From contig CAWFRO010000013.1 of assembly GCA_963818225.1 (NCBI GenBank), positions 186,001 to 250,000 of the forward strand: 64,000 nucleotides of DNA, written 5' to 3'. The DNA comes from Palsa-504 sp963818225 (GTDB lineage Bacteria; Actinomycetota; Actinomycetes; Streptosporangiales; Streptosporangiaceae). The position numbers and the translations under genes were made by a program. Of this stretch, positions 16,394-24,664 are shown piece by piece (position 1 is the first letter of the stretch; each line of letters opens with the position of its first letter). The notes under the pieces were generated by a model, which was not told where the DNA came from, made no database searches, and worked only from the letters and a program-made list of their open reading frames with translations.

Positions 16394-16990
16394 TTAAGGG
16401 GACAGCCGTTCAGTCGTCCAGCCATCATCTGCCCGCCGGTAGCGGATCCGGTCGTGCAGGCCGTCCGGGGACTCCTGCCAGAATTCGACGCGGTCGGGCA
16501 GGACCCGGAAGCCGCCCCAGCGCGGGGGACGTGGAATGTCAGCGCCACCGGAGTAATTGAGCTGCAGGTCCTGAACCCGCGCCCTCAGGGCGGCCTGGTC
16601 GGCGATGACGCTGCTTTGGTGAGAGGCGGCGGCGTTGCGGCGGCCTTCCGGGGGGCGGGTCAGCCAGTACTCACGGGTTTCCTCCACTCCGGCCGGCTCG
16701 ACGGGTCCCGCGACCCGCACTTGCCGGTGGGCCGGGCGAAGCCAGTGCAGCACGGCCGCCGCCCGCGGATTGGCGGCCAGCTCGGCACCCTTGTCGCTGG
16801 TGACATCGGTGAAGAAGAGCAGCCCCGGTGAGATCCCGCGGAGTATCACCATTCGCGCCGAGGGCATGCCGTCAGCGGTCGCGGTCGCGATGGTCATGGC
16901 CTCAGGCATCGGCTCGCCCGCGCGGCGAGCATCTTCCAGCCAGGCAGCCAGTTGCCGCAGCGGATCGGCAGCCAGGTCACTGATGTCCAC
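16394..16990 (-). CDS. pdxH: Pyridoxamine 5'-phosphate oxidase
   Basis: 198 residues with the PNPOx signature throughout: PEAMTIATATADGMPSARMV for FMN binding, FFTDVTSDKGAELAANP, and the PdxH-specific C-terminal pair FRVLPDRVEFWQ and LHDRIRYRR. It oxidises pyridoxamine or pyridoxine phosphate to pyridoxal phosphate with FMN and O2 in the cytoplasm. It is slightly shorter than the E. coli enzyme because the N-terminus is brief. It stands alone, convergent with the SnoaL-like gene and divergent from the F420-type PPOX gene. Confidence 0.9.
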   Translation of the reverse strand: MDISDLAADPLRQLAAWLEDARRAGEPMPEAMTIATATADGMPSARMVILRGISPGLLFFTDVTSDKGAELAANPRAAAVLHWLRPAHRQVRVAGPVEPAGVEETREYWLTRPPEGRRNAAASHQSSVIADQAALRARVQDLQLNYSGGADIPRPPRWGGFRVLPDRVEFWQESPDGLHDRIRYRRADDGWTTERLSP

Positions 16991-17124
16991 CTGGCCAGTA
17001 TCACCCTGTCCACAGATCAGCAGATCTTTTGCCGCCGCACACGGCCGCTGGGCCGGTCGGCGCGGCGGTACCGTTGTCCGCTACGGTCTGCGGATGACCC
17101 GGCCTAAGACTGCGAGGAGCCTCG

Positions 17125-17529
17125 GTGCCCGTACCGCTACCAGACGAGCTACTTGACCTGCTCGGCCGCCCGAGCCTGTGCTTCATCGCGACGATCATGC
17201 CCGACGGCTCGCCTCAGCTCACCCAGACCTGGGTAAGTACCGACGGCGTGCATATCCTGATCAACACCCCGGACCACTCGCAGAAGGCGCGGAACGTCGC
17301 CCGCGAGCCGCACGTGGCGGTCAACGTCGTTGATCCCGACAACACCAGGCGCTACTTCGCTGTGCGCGGCCGCGTTATCGCGACCACGACCGAGGGCGGC
17401 GCAGAGAACATCAACGAGATCTCCGGGAAGTACCTCGGCCGGCCGTATCCGAACTTCAGCGGACGTCCTGAGACAAGGATGATCATGACGATCGAGGCCG
17501 ACTCCGTCCGCGGCATGGGCGCACGCTAG
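17125..17529 (+). CDS. PPOX-class F420-dependent oxidoreductase
   Basis: 134 residues from GTG 17125 (GAGGAG ahead). The split beta-barrel pattern is clear: FIATIMPDGSPQLTQTWV, ILINTPDHSQKARNVAREP, HVAVNVVDP, and YFAVRGRVIATTTEG. The length and these motifs fit the actinobacterial F420-binding branch of the flavin/deazaflavin oxidoreductase barrel family and not PdxH, although the two genes lie back to back. It probably reduces a small organic substrate; the partner is unknown. Confidence 0.82.
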   Translation: MPVPLPDELLDLLGRPSLCFIATIMPDGSPQLTQTWVSTDGVHILINTPDHSQKARNVAREPHVAVNVVDPDNTRRYFAVRGRVIATTTEGGAENINEISGKYLGRPYPNFSGRPETRMIMTIEADSVRGMGAR

Positions 17530-17777
17530 TCGCCCTGACTCAAGAGGGTTTCGTCGAGCCAGTCGGTTGGCCTGCAGGTCTCGGCGGGCGCGCTTGTCCC
17601 ACTGAAGTCACACCCCGGCCCTGCCACCAGGGTGCCGCCCCAGGAAAGTCATCCACCAGCCAACACCTCCGGCCAGCACATCAGCGACGCGAAAGAGCGA
17701 GGCTAACAAAGGACTGGAGATAGACCCGCATTCGCCGGGTGCGAGGCCGAGGTCGCGGGCTCCACCGAGAACCCAGC

Positions 17778-17813
17778 TTGTCCTGCTCACTACTCGCTTG
17801 TACTGTATTACAA
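17778..17813 (+). promoter_or_regulatory. Candidate promoter and operator of the 17.8-23.6 kb operon
   Basis: TTGTCC (17778-17783) and TACTGT (17801-17806) have a 17-bp spacer. TTGTA-N6-TACAA (17798-17813) is a 5-bp-arm inverted repeat over the -10 box and start point. This is the only structured element seen in the 328-bp gap 17530-17857. No regulator gene is adjacent, so the factor is unknown. Confidence 0.4.
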
Positions 17814-17857
17814 AGATCATGACTAAATCCTGGCTGTTGCAAAGGAGGAACAGAGCA

Positions 17858-18220
17858 ATGCCCGACGCGTTGTTCCTAGTGTTCACGCAGCCTAATACGG
17901 ACCAGGAAGAGGCCGAGTACAACAGCTGGTACGACGAGACTCACATTCCCGAGCTGCTTGAGCAAGTCGAGGGCTTCCGCTCGGCCCGCCGGTACCGCCT
18001 CGCGCCTCATCCGTCCAGCACCTCATGGCCGTGGCCGCCTTACCTCGCTGTCTACGAGATCGCAGGAAAAACACCGGAGCAAGTCGCCGAGGTACTCGAA
18101 AATCTCCGTATCGCCCGTGACAGCACGCTCACGATGAGTCCTTCCCTGGGCCAAGGCGATCGTGCCCCCGTGCGGGTCGTATACGTACCGCTGGACGGCC
18201 AGGAACAAGACAAACCGTGA
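17858..18220 (+). CDS. Small dimeric alpha/beta-barrel protein (EthD/DUF4286-like)
   Basis: ATG 17858 has a perfect AAAGGAGG upstream, giving 120 residues. LFLVFTQPNTDQEEAEYNSWYDETHIPELL is the ferredoxin-like half-barrel of this group, with the conserved WYDETHIPE helix. FRSARRYRL and PYLAVYEIAGKTPEQVAEVL follow. Members often accompany catabolic oxygenases and some act as isomerases or cyclases; a few are only binding proteins. It opens the operon, with 105 bp (to TTG 18326) before the next gene. Confidence 0.75.
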   Translation: MPDALFLVFTQPNTDQEEAEYNSWYDETHIPELLEQVEGFRSARRYRLAPHPSSTSWPWPPYLAVYEIAGKTPEQVAEVLENLRIARDSTLTMSPSLGQGDRAPVRVVYVPLDGQEQDKP

Positions 18221-18325
18221 CAGCCGGGCGGCAAACCCGGACCCGAACCGGAGCTGGCGTCGCTTCGGATGGCCAAAGCGCTGGCCGGCGACGCTGATGC
18301 GCGACCAAGACGGAGGCCGGCAGCC

Positions 18326-19096
18326 TTGACTGAGGATCTGTCCTTCCTGGGGATCACCGGCCACATCGCGATCGTTACCGGCGGCGCACGCGGGATTGGC
18401 GCTGCTATCTGCGACGGACTGCTCGCCCAAGGCGCAGTCGTGGCCTGCATGGACTCAGACCCGAGCGCCCTTCAGGACTACCACGCTCAGGTGCCCGTGG
18501 CGGCGCGAGAACGGCTATTCACCTATCTAGTCGATGTGACGGATAGCGCGCTGGTCATGCGCATCGTCGGCGAGCTCGCCGCACAGCTCGGCCGAATCGA
18601 CATCCTGATAAATAATGCCGGCATAGCCCAGGAATCGTCCTTGCTCTGGAATATCCCGGATGACCAATGGGACGCGATCTTCACTGTTAACCTCAAGGGC
18701 CAGCTAAATCTGCTGAGGGCTGTCGTTCCGCGCATGACAGATCAGGGCTACGGGCGGATCGTCAATATGTCGAGCATGGCAGGAAAAGAAGGGAATGCCG
18801 GTAGCGGCGCTTATTCGGCGGCGAAGGCCGGTATCATAGGAATGACAAAATCAGCCGGAAAGGAACTGGCGACGTCAGGCGTCCTCGTTAATGTGGTGAC
18901 GCCCGCCGTGATCGAAACTCCGCTTACCGCGAAATTCGATAAACAGCGGCGCGACTCCCTGGTGGCGCGTATCCCTATGGGGCGGCTCGGCCAGCCGTCC
19001 GAGGTTGCCAACCTGGTCTTGTTCTTGTCTTCGCCGCGACTGAGCTTTTCGACCGGCGCCGTCTATGACATCAGCGGCGGACGCGCCACTTACTAA
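18326..19096 (+). CDS. Short-chain dehydrogenase/reductase
   Basis: TTG 18326 with GGAGG nine bases ahead is the likely start (256 residues), rather than ATG 18269, which lacks a ribosome site. The protein is a classical SDR: IVTGGARGIG cofactor site, DILINNAG, IVNMSSMAG, the catalytic YSAAK, and VTPAVIETPLT. The C-terminus GAVYDISGGRATY fits the FabG-like group. It probably oxidises an alcohol or reduces a ketone with NAD(P)(H). It lies directly before the monooxygenase gene in the same operon, which suggests alcohol-ketone conversion before oxygen insertion. Confidence 0.9.
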   Translation: MTEDLSFLGITGHIAIVTGGARGIGAAICDGLLAQGAVVACMDSDPSALQDYHAQVPVAARERLFTYLVDVTDSALVMRIVGELAAQLGRIDILINNAGIAQESSLLWNIPDDQWDAIFTVNLKGQLNLLRAVVPRMTDQGYGRIVNMSSMAGKEGNAGSGAYSAAKAGIIGMTKSAGKELATSGVLVNVVTPAVIETPLTAKFDKQRRDSLVARIPMGRLGQPSEVANLVLFLSSPRLSFSTGAVYDISGGRATY

Positions 19097-19138
19097 GTGA
19101 CCTCTCATTCTCTGCGGCTACGCGGAAGGAGCGACCCA

Positions 19139-20942
19139 ATGACCGTGGGCGCAGCAACCCCGGCCGGCGACAGTGCAGCCGCACTCCCCGTCCTCGAACG
19201 CTGGGTTGAGGACTTCAACCGGGCGCTTGAGTCCCGGAGCGAGGCGGCGCTGGCGGGGCTGTTCCTCGACGACAGCTACTGGCGTGACTTCGCTGCCTGT
19301 ACGTGGGACGTCCGGACTGTTCATGGAGCCAGCGATATCGCCGCAGCATTGCTCGCCGTGGCGGAGCCGGAGAAGGTGCACGAGTTCTGCCTCGAGCACG
19401 GCAAGACGGTTCGGGTCGTAGAACGACCGCAGCCGTGGCAGCGTTCGCTTGAGGCCCTGGTCACCTTCGACACCGCCTCGATCCTGGGTCGCGGCTACGT
19501 GAAGCTCGTGGCCGGGCCGAGCGGGGAGTGGCTGGCGTGGACGCTGCTCACCGACCCCCGACGAGCTCAAGGGGCATCCCGAGCTCACCGGAGGTAACAG
19601 GCCGGTCGGCGAACTTCACCGGCCAGCACTCAACTGGAGCGACCGGCGCGCTATCGAAGTCGAGTTCCGGGATCGCGACCCGGAGGTCCTCGTTCTCGGC
19701 GCGGGTCACTCGGGTCTTTCAGCCGCGGCCCGGCTCAAGGCGCTTGGCCTCGACACCCTGGTCGTGGAGAAAAACCCTCGCGTCGGTGACAACTGGCGCA
19801 CGCGGTACAGGTCGCTCAATCTGCACAATGAAGTGTGGGCCAACCAGATGCCCTATCTGCTGTTCCCGCCGACGTGGCCCGCTTACTGCTCGAAAGACAA
19901 AATCGCGGACTGGTTCGAGTCATACGCCTCGATCTTGGATCTGAACGTCTGGACGGGGACATCTCTGGAACGTGCTTTCTATTCAGAAGGTGCGCGGCGG
20001 TGGACGATAGAGTTGCGCCGTCCTGACGGTGAGGTGCGCACGTTGCACCCCCGGCACCTCGTCCTCGCGATAGGCGTGTTCGGCGCGGCGCGGCGCATCA
20101 CACTGCCAGGAGCCGACCACTTCCAGGGCGAAATCATTACGTCCCAGGAGTACCGATCCGATCGGGACGCGGCTGGCCGGCGGGTGGTGGTGGTGGGCAC
20201 CGGGAGCAGCGGTCACGATATCGCGCAGGACTATGTCGTCCACGGTGCCGACGTGACGATGGTGCAGCGATCATCGACATGCGTCATGAACGTGGAGACG
20301 ACCAATTCGCTCGCGTACGCGCTCTACACCGAGGATGGCCCGCCCCTGGATGACGCTGATGTCATGGCCGCTTCGACGCCGATCCTGCTGAGCGGTGAGC
20401 TGCACCGGCACATGAGCAGGCGGATGGCCGAGCTGGACGCTGACTTGCTGTCCGGGCTCCATGCGGCCGGATTCAAGACGGACTACGGAAGCGACGGTAC
20501 GGGCTTCCTGATGAAGTACTACCGGCAGGGCGGCGGCTACTACATCAACATCGGCGCGTCAGACCTGATCGCGGCAGGCAAGATCAAGATCAAGAACGGC
20601 GTCGAGATCGCCGATCTGCGCGAGCGGACCGTGGTCTTTACCGATGGCTCCGCGTTGCACGATGTGGACACAATCGTGCTGGCGCTGGGATTCCGCAATA
20701 TGCAGGATACGGTGCGGAATCTGCTGGGCGATGGTGTCGCAGATGCGGTCGGTCCGATCTGGGGCCTGCGCGACGACGGTGAGGTCCGGGGACTCTACTG
20801 TCCGCTCGGTCAGCCTGGCCTGTGGATCATGGGCGGGAGTTTCGTCCAGTGCCGCCTGATGTCAAAGGTCCTCGCCATCCAGATCAAGGCGCGAGAGGTT
20901 GGCATTATCGACGATGCTGCTCGGGTCAAGGCGCAGGCGTGA
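19139..20942 (+). pseudogene. NTF2-like/flavin-containing monooxygenase, split by one extra C
   Basis: ATG 19139 follows GGAAGGAG. Residues 1-140 form a SnoaL/NTF2-like domain; then the frame breaks in the CCCCC run at 19555-19559. Removing one C joins TLLTDP directly to DELKGHPELTG and opens a 600-residue protein. The second part carries the FAD site LVLGAGHSGLSAAARL, NADPH site VVVVGTGSSGHD, and HFQGEIITSQEY at the place of the FMO/BVMO linker motif. Family members with this N-terminal domain add oxygen to organic substrates. The downstream part alone begins at ATG 19764 but would lack the first FAD motif. The break is either an assembly error or a real recent mutation. Confidence 0.8.
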
Positions 20943-21844
20943 ACGCCGTCCCTGGCTGGGTTCAGCGGCTCGCCGACCAGCACCTGGCTGAGGTGAAGCA
21001 CGATGAGGCCTGTGCCGGAACGCTGCGCTATATAACGCCACAGGCGCGGCTGCGCGGCATTTCTGCGGTGCGCCGGGGGGAGTGCCTCTCGTTGTCCCGG
21101 CCGCTGCAAGCGGGCGCTTCCGTCCGCGCTGATGAGGCGCGGCCGAGCTTCATGATGGAAACGTTCGCGCAGTCTGCGGTCGCTGGCCATACGACGGGCT
21201 CGGACCGTGTCGAGATCGACTGCCACGGCTTGGCTAACACGCATCTCGATGGCCTGACACACGTCGGATTGGACGGACGCTGGCACAGCGGGCAGCCGAG
21301 CGCCGCGCCAAGTCCCGATGGCTCGGGGGACCTGCTCATCGGAGCGGCTACCGGCATATCGACCCGTGGCATTTGCCTAGATATCACCGCGCTGCGGGGG
21401 AGCGCCTGGGTGGACTCTCCGGTCGAAGCCGATGAACTCGATGCCGCCGTGGCGGCCGCCGACATCGACCTGCAGCCGGGGGATGCCGTGCTGATCTATA
21501 TGGGCCGTGATGCCTTTGAAGCCAGCGGCCGCACCTATGGTCCTATCGGCGATCATCCTGACGGCCGGCCCGGGCTCGGCCACTCCGGTGCACGGTGGCT
21601 CGCGGAGCACAAGATCAGCGTCCTGTGCTGGGACTTCCTAGACGCACACGTACCTGGCCGCTCCTCCTTGCCAGCCCACACCGTGGCGTGGGCGACCGGA
21701 CTTGTGCTCATCGACAACTGCCACCTTGGTCCGGCCGTGCGCGCACTAGCCGCAGCAGGCAGTCACGCGGGCCTGGTGACAATCGGGCCGCTCTCGATTT
21801 ATGGTGCAACGGGGTCGGCGGTAAATCCTGTATTGCTGTACTGA
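20939..21844 (+). CDS. Cyclase-family (kynurenine formamidase-like) hydrolase
   Basis: GTG 20939 overlaps the monooxygenase stop (GTGA), giving 301 residues. The metal site is HGLANTHLDGLTH, the cyclase-family counterpart of HxGTHxD. RGICLDITALRG, LQPGDAVLIYMGRD and the LVLIDNCHLGP end support the fold. These Zn/Mn hydrolases open lactam, lactone or N-formyl bonds. Directly after a monooxygenase, hydrolysis of an oxygenated ring or lactone is the simplest reading, but this is inference. Confidence 0.85.
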   Translation: MNAVPGWVQRLADQHLAEVKHDEACAGTLRYITPQARLRGISAVRRGECLSLSRPLQAGASVRADEARPSFMMETFAQSAVAGHTTGSDRVEIDCHGLANTHLDGLTHVGLDGRWHSGQPSAAPSPDGSGDLLIGAATGISTRGICLDITALRGSAWVDSPVEADELDAAVAAADIDLQPGDAVLIYMGRDAFEASGRTYGPIGDHPDGRPGLGHSGARWLAEHKISVLCWDFLDAHVPGRSSLPAHTVAWATGLVLIDNCHLGPAVRALAAAGSHAGLVTIGPLSIYGATGSAVNPVLLY

Positions 21845-21891
21845 CAGCGGGCTTTCGCGCTGAACGCATACGCCATCACCTTCGGTGTCTG

Positions 21892-21954
21892 GCGTACTTC
21901 GGCGGCGCCACCGAGATTCGGAAAGAAATCATCGCCCGCGGCCTCGGCCGGTAG
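21892..21954 (+). pseudogene. C-terminal fragment of an acyl-CoA dehydrogenase
   Basis: AYFGGATEIRKEIIARGLGR and a stop lie in the 124-bp gap between two operon genes. This is the characteristic acyl-CoA dehydrogenase ending (GGxxEIxxxIIAxxLG). The preceding bases still read through but show no further dehydrogenase sequence, so the body of the gene, about 360 codons, has been deleted. The fragment has no start of its own and keeps the usual distance (14 bp) to the next gene's ATG. Confidence 0.6.
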
Positions 21955-21968
21955 GGAGGTTACATCAG

Positions 21969-23618
21969 ATGCGACGGACCGGCGGCCAGCTGATTGTCCG
22001 GGCGCTGGAGGATGCCGGGGTCCGGCACTGCTTCGGGGTGCCCGGTGAGAGCTTCCTGGGTGTCCTGGATGCCCTGTACGATTCCCCGATCACAATGGTG
22101 TCCACCAGGCACGAGGGCGGCGGCTCGTTCGCGGCCACTGGCTACGCCCGGACGAGCGGGGAGATCGGCGTCTGCTTCGGAACCCGGGCCGTTGGCACCG
22201 CGAACATGGCGATCGGCATCCACAACGCCAGGCAGGATTCGCTACCCATGATCGCCTTGGCCGGCGAGGTAAACCGCTCCTTCGCGGGACGCGAGGCGTT
22301 CCAGGAGATCGACCTGGTCGCCGCGATGACACCGCTGGCCAAATGGGCGGTCCGGATCCCCGCGGCTGATCAGGTCCCGGAGATCATGGCGAAAGCCATC
22401 TCCAGGGCCACGTCCGGCCGGCCGGGGCCTGTCTTTGTGTCGGTCCCGCAGGATGTCTGTAACGAGCGATCAGACGCCAGCCCGCGGGCCGCGACGCCGA
22501 TTACGGCCGCATACCCCGACCCCGGTGCCCTGCCCGTGCTCCTGGACGCTCTGCTGACGGCGCGCCGACCGCTCATCTTCGCTGGAGGCGGCCTCTACCG
22601 CTCGCGGCAGGCGCTCGAATTGCTGGTGCGGTTCGCCGAACGCACGCAGATCCCGGTGGTCACGAGCTGGCGTCACCACGACGAGTTTCCCAATGACCAC
22701 CCATTGTTTCTCGGCTGCACCAGCCTCGGCGCTCCGTCCACGGTGTGGGAACGCCTCGCCGATACCGACGTAATGCTGGTTATCGGGAACCGGATGCAAG
22801 AGAACAGCACGAACGGCTACGCCTACCCACTGACGACCACCAGGCTGCTCCAGGTGGACGTCGATCCGGCGGCGTTCATCAACCACCGGTCCCCGGAGCT
22901 CGCTGTCCTCGCCGACGCGGGCGCCGCACTGTCGGGGCTGATCGAGCAGCTACCCGACTCAGTGCCATCCCTGCATGAGCGCCATGACCATAACAAGGCT
23001 GACCGGCAGCGGTTCGAGGACGCCACTGTCATTCCCGAGGCGCCGGCCACGGGCGCCGGCGTTCCGTATGCGCACGTCATGCGGGTCCTCTCCGATACGC
23101 TCACCCCGGAAACCATCATCGCGTCGGACGCGGGCAACTTCTATGGGTGGCTGGCTCGCTATTACCGGTTCCGCCAGGTACGTACCTATCTGGGACCCGC
23201 GTCGGGTGCCATGGGATTCGGGCTGCCGAGCGCTATTGGCGCAAAGATGGCCCGGCCCGGTACCCCGGTCGTTTCCCTGTCGGGCGACGGAGGCTTCGCC
23301 ATGACCATGTCCGAATTGGAGACGGCGGTGCGTTACGGTGCCGACGTGGTCGCCATCGTGCTCGACAACGCACGGCAAGGCACCATCCGCATGCATCAGG
23401 AGGCCCAGTTTCCTGGCCGGGTCATCGCCACTGAGCTTGGGACCACGGATCTCGCCTCGGTTGCCCGGGGGCTCGGGCTCGGCGGTTACCTCGTGCAGGA
23501 TCGCAGTGACTTCGAACCGGCGCTTCGGTCGGCGCTGAGCTCTGGCCGGCCGTCAGTGATTCAGGTCCGAATGGACCGAGATCAGCTCTCGGTGACCAAG
23601 CGTCTGACATCTGCCTAG
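21969..23618 (+). CDS. Thiamine diphosphate-dependent enzyme (acetolactate synthase-like)
   Basis: ATG 21969 has GGGAGG upstream; 549 residues. The Pyr domain carries the catalytic Glu in STRHEGGGS (about residue 51). A central domain with FAGGGLYRSRQALELL follows. The PP domain has the ThDP motif GDGGFAMTMSELET...LDNARQG. The family includes acetolactate synthase, oxalyl-CoA decarboxylase and benzoylformate decarboxylase. Lack of an adjacent regulatory subunit and the catabolic neighbours argue against branched-chain amino acid synthesis and for C-C cleavage or ligation of a 2-oxo acid. Its stop shares the palindrome CCTAGG with the convergent hydrolase's stop. Confidence 0.88.
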   Translation: MRRTGGQLIVRALEDAGVRHCFGVPGESFLGVLDALYDSPITMVSTRHEGGGSFAATGYARTSGEIGVCFGTRAVGTANMAIGIHNARQDSLPMIALAGEVNRSFAGREAFQEIDLVAAMTPLAKWAVRIPAADQVPEIMAKAISRATSGRPGPVFVSVPQDVCNERSDASPRAATPITAAYPDPGALPVLLDALLTARRPLIFAGGGLYRSRQALELLVRFAERTQIPVVTSWRHHDEFPNDHPLFLGCTSLGAPSTVWERLADTDVMLVIGNRMQENSTNGYAYPLTTTRLLQVDVDPAAFINHRSPELAVLADAGAALSGLIEQLPDSVPSLHERHDHNKADRQRFEDATVIPEAPATGAGVPYAHVMRVLSDTLTPETIIASDAGNFYGWLARYYRFRQVRTYLGPASGAMGFGLPSAIGAKMARPGTPVVSLSGDGGFAMTMSELETAVRYGADVVAIVLDNARQGTIRMHQEAQFPGRVIATELGTTDLASVARGLGLGGYLVQDRSDFEPALRSALSSGRPSVIQVRMDRDQLSVTKRLTSA

Positions 23619-24487
23619 GTTGAATCCGTGGGCTCCTTAGGGGCGGCCTGGCTCGGGTGGCCGATGAAGTCGAGCAGTGCCTGGTTGACCTGGTCGGCGT
23701 GGGTCCAGATGATCGCATGCGGGCCGCCCGCGATGACGGTGGAACGGGCGTTCTCCAGCAACGCGGGAAGCCTCTGGCTAGTCGCCTCGTAGGGCAGGAC
23801 GCGATCCTGGTCGCCGTGGATGACCAGGACGGGGATGCTGATCTTGGCCAGATCACCCCGGAAGTCTTCCAGGCAGGCGGTGACGCAGCGGACGGCGGCG
23901 TGAGCCGACGCGGAGATAGCGACGTAGAAGCTGTTCTGCCATGCCTGGTCGCTGACCCGGCTGCCGCCCAGGAGATCGACGTTATAAGAACGGTCCATGA
24001 AGTCCTTCATCGCCGCAGGCCGGTCCGCGACGATACGCGCCGCGACGCCATCGAAAACGCTCCGGTCAACGCCTTCAGGACTGCCGTCCGTCTTGAGCAG
24101 GAACGGCAGCAGCGGCGCCACCAACGCTGCCGCCTTGACCCGCCCTGGACCATGAACGGCCAGGTAGCGGGTGACCTCACCGGTTCCCATGGCGAACCCG
24201 GCCAGCACCACCCCGCGCAGGTCGAGTCGGCTGAGCAGGACATGAAGATCGGCAGCCAGCGTGTCGAAGTCATATCCGATGCTGGGCCGGCTCGAGGCGC
24301 CGAAGCCCCGCCGGTCGTAGGTGATCACCCGGTGCCCGGCGGCCAGCAGGGCTGCCTCCTGTTTTTCCCACGAGTGCCCGTTCAGCGCGTAACCATGGAC
24401 CAGCACGACGGGAGAACCGGACCCGTGGTCCTCGTAGTAGATCCGGATAGCGGCAGAATTCTCCCGCCCGACAGTGAAAAAAGGCAT
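23615..24487 (-). CDS. Alpha/beta hydrolase-fold protein with Ala in place of the nucleophile
   Basis: ATG 24487 with GAGGATC ahead gives 290 residues. The sequence is close to non-haem chloroperoxidase/esterases: VVLVHGYALNGHSWEKQ oxyanion loop, DRRGFGASSRP, then the nucleophile elbow GFAMGTGEVTRYL, where the family has GFSMGTGEV. The acid (VIHGDQDRVLP) and histidine (GGPHAI) are still present. One base (TCC to GCC) would account for the change. It may be a non-catalytic binding protein, use another mechanism, or have lost function. It is convergent with the ThDP enzyme gene. Confidence 0.85.
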   Translation of the reverse strand: MPFFTVGRENSAAIRIYYEDHGSGSPVVLVHGYALNGHSWEKQEAALLAAGHRVITYDRRGFGASSRPSIGYDFDTLAADLHVLLSRLDLRGVVLAGFAMGTGEVTRYLAVHGPGRVKAAALVAPLLPFLLKTDGSPEGVDRSVFDGVAARIVADRPAAMKDFMDRSYNVDLLGGSRVSDQAWQNSFYVAISASAHAAVRCVTACLEDFRGDLAKISIPVLVIHGDQDRVLPYEATSQRLPALLENARSTVIAGGPHAIIWTHADQVNQALLDFIGHPSQAAPKEPTDST

Positions 24488-24664
24488 ACGATCCTCATCG
24501 TTCCGAGCTCGCGGCGGTAACCCTGGCCCATTCATCACTGTGGTTCCAGACAGGCATGAACGGTATCCGTGGTGTGACTGCACTTTTGCGGGCATGCCCG
24601 GGCTGCGGTTGCTGTTAAGCGTGGGGACGGCATTGATGTAGCACTGGCCGAGAGGACAGGCAAC

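Noticed and set aside
19540..19580. Programmed frameshifting in the monooxygenase
   Set aside because: No slippery heptamer or downstream pseudoknot is evident, and similar single-base faults occur in four other genes.
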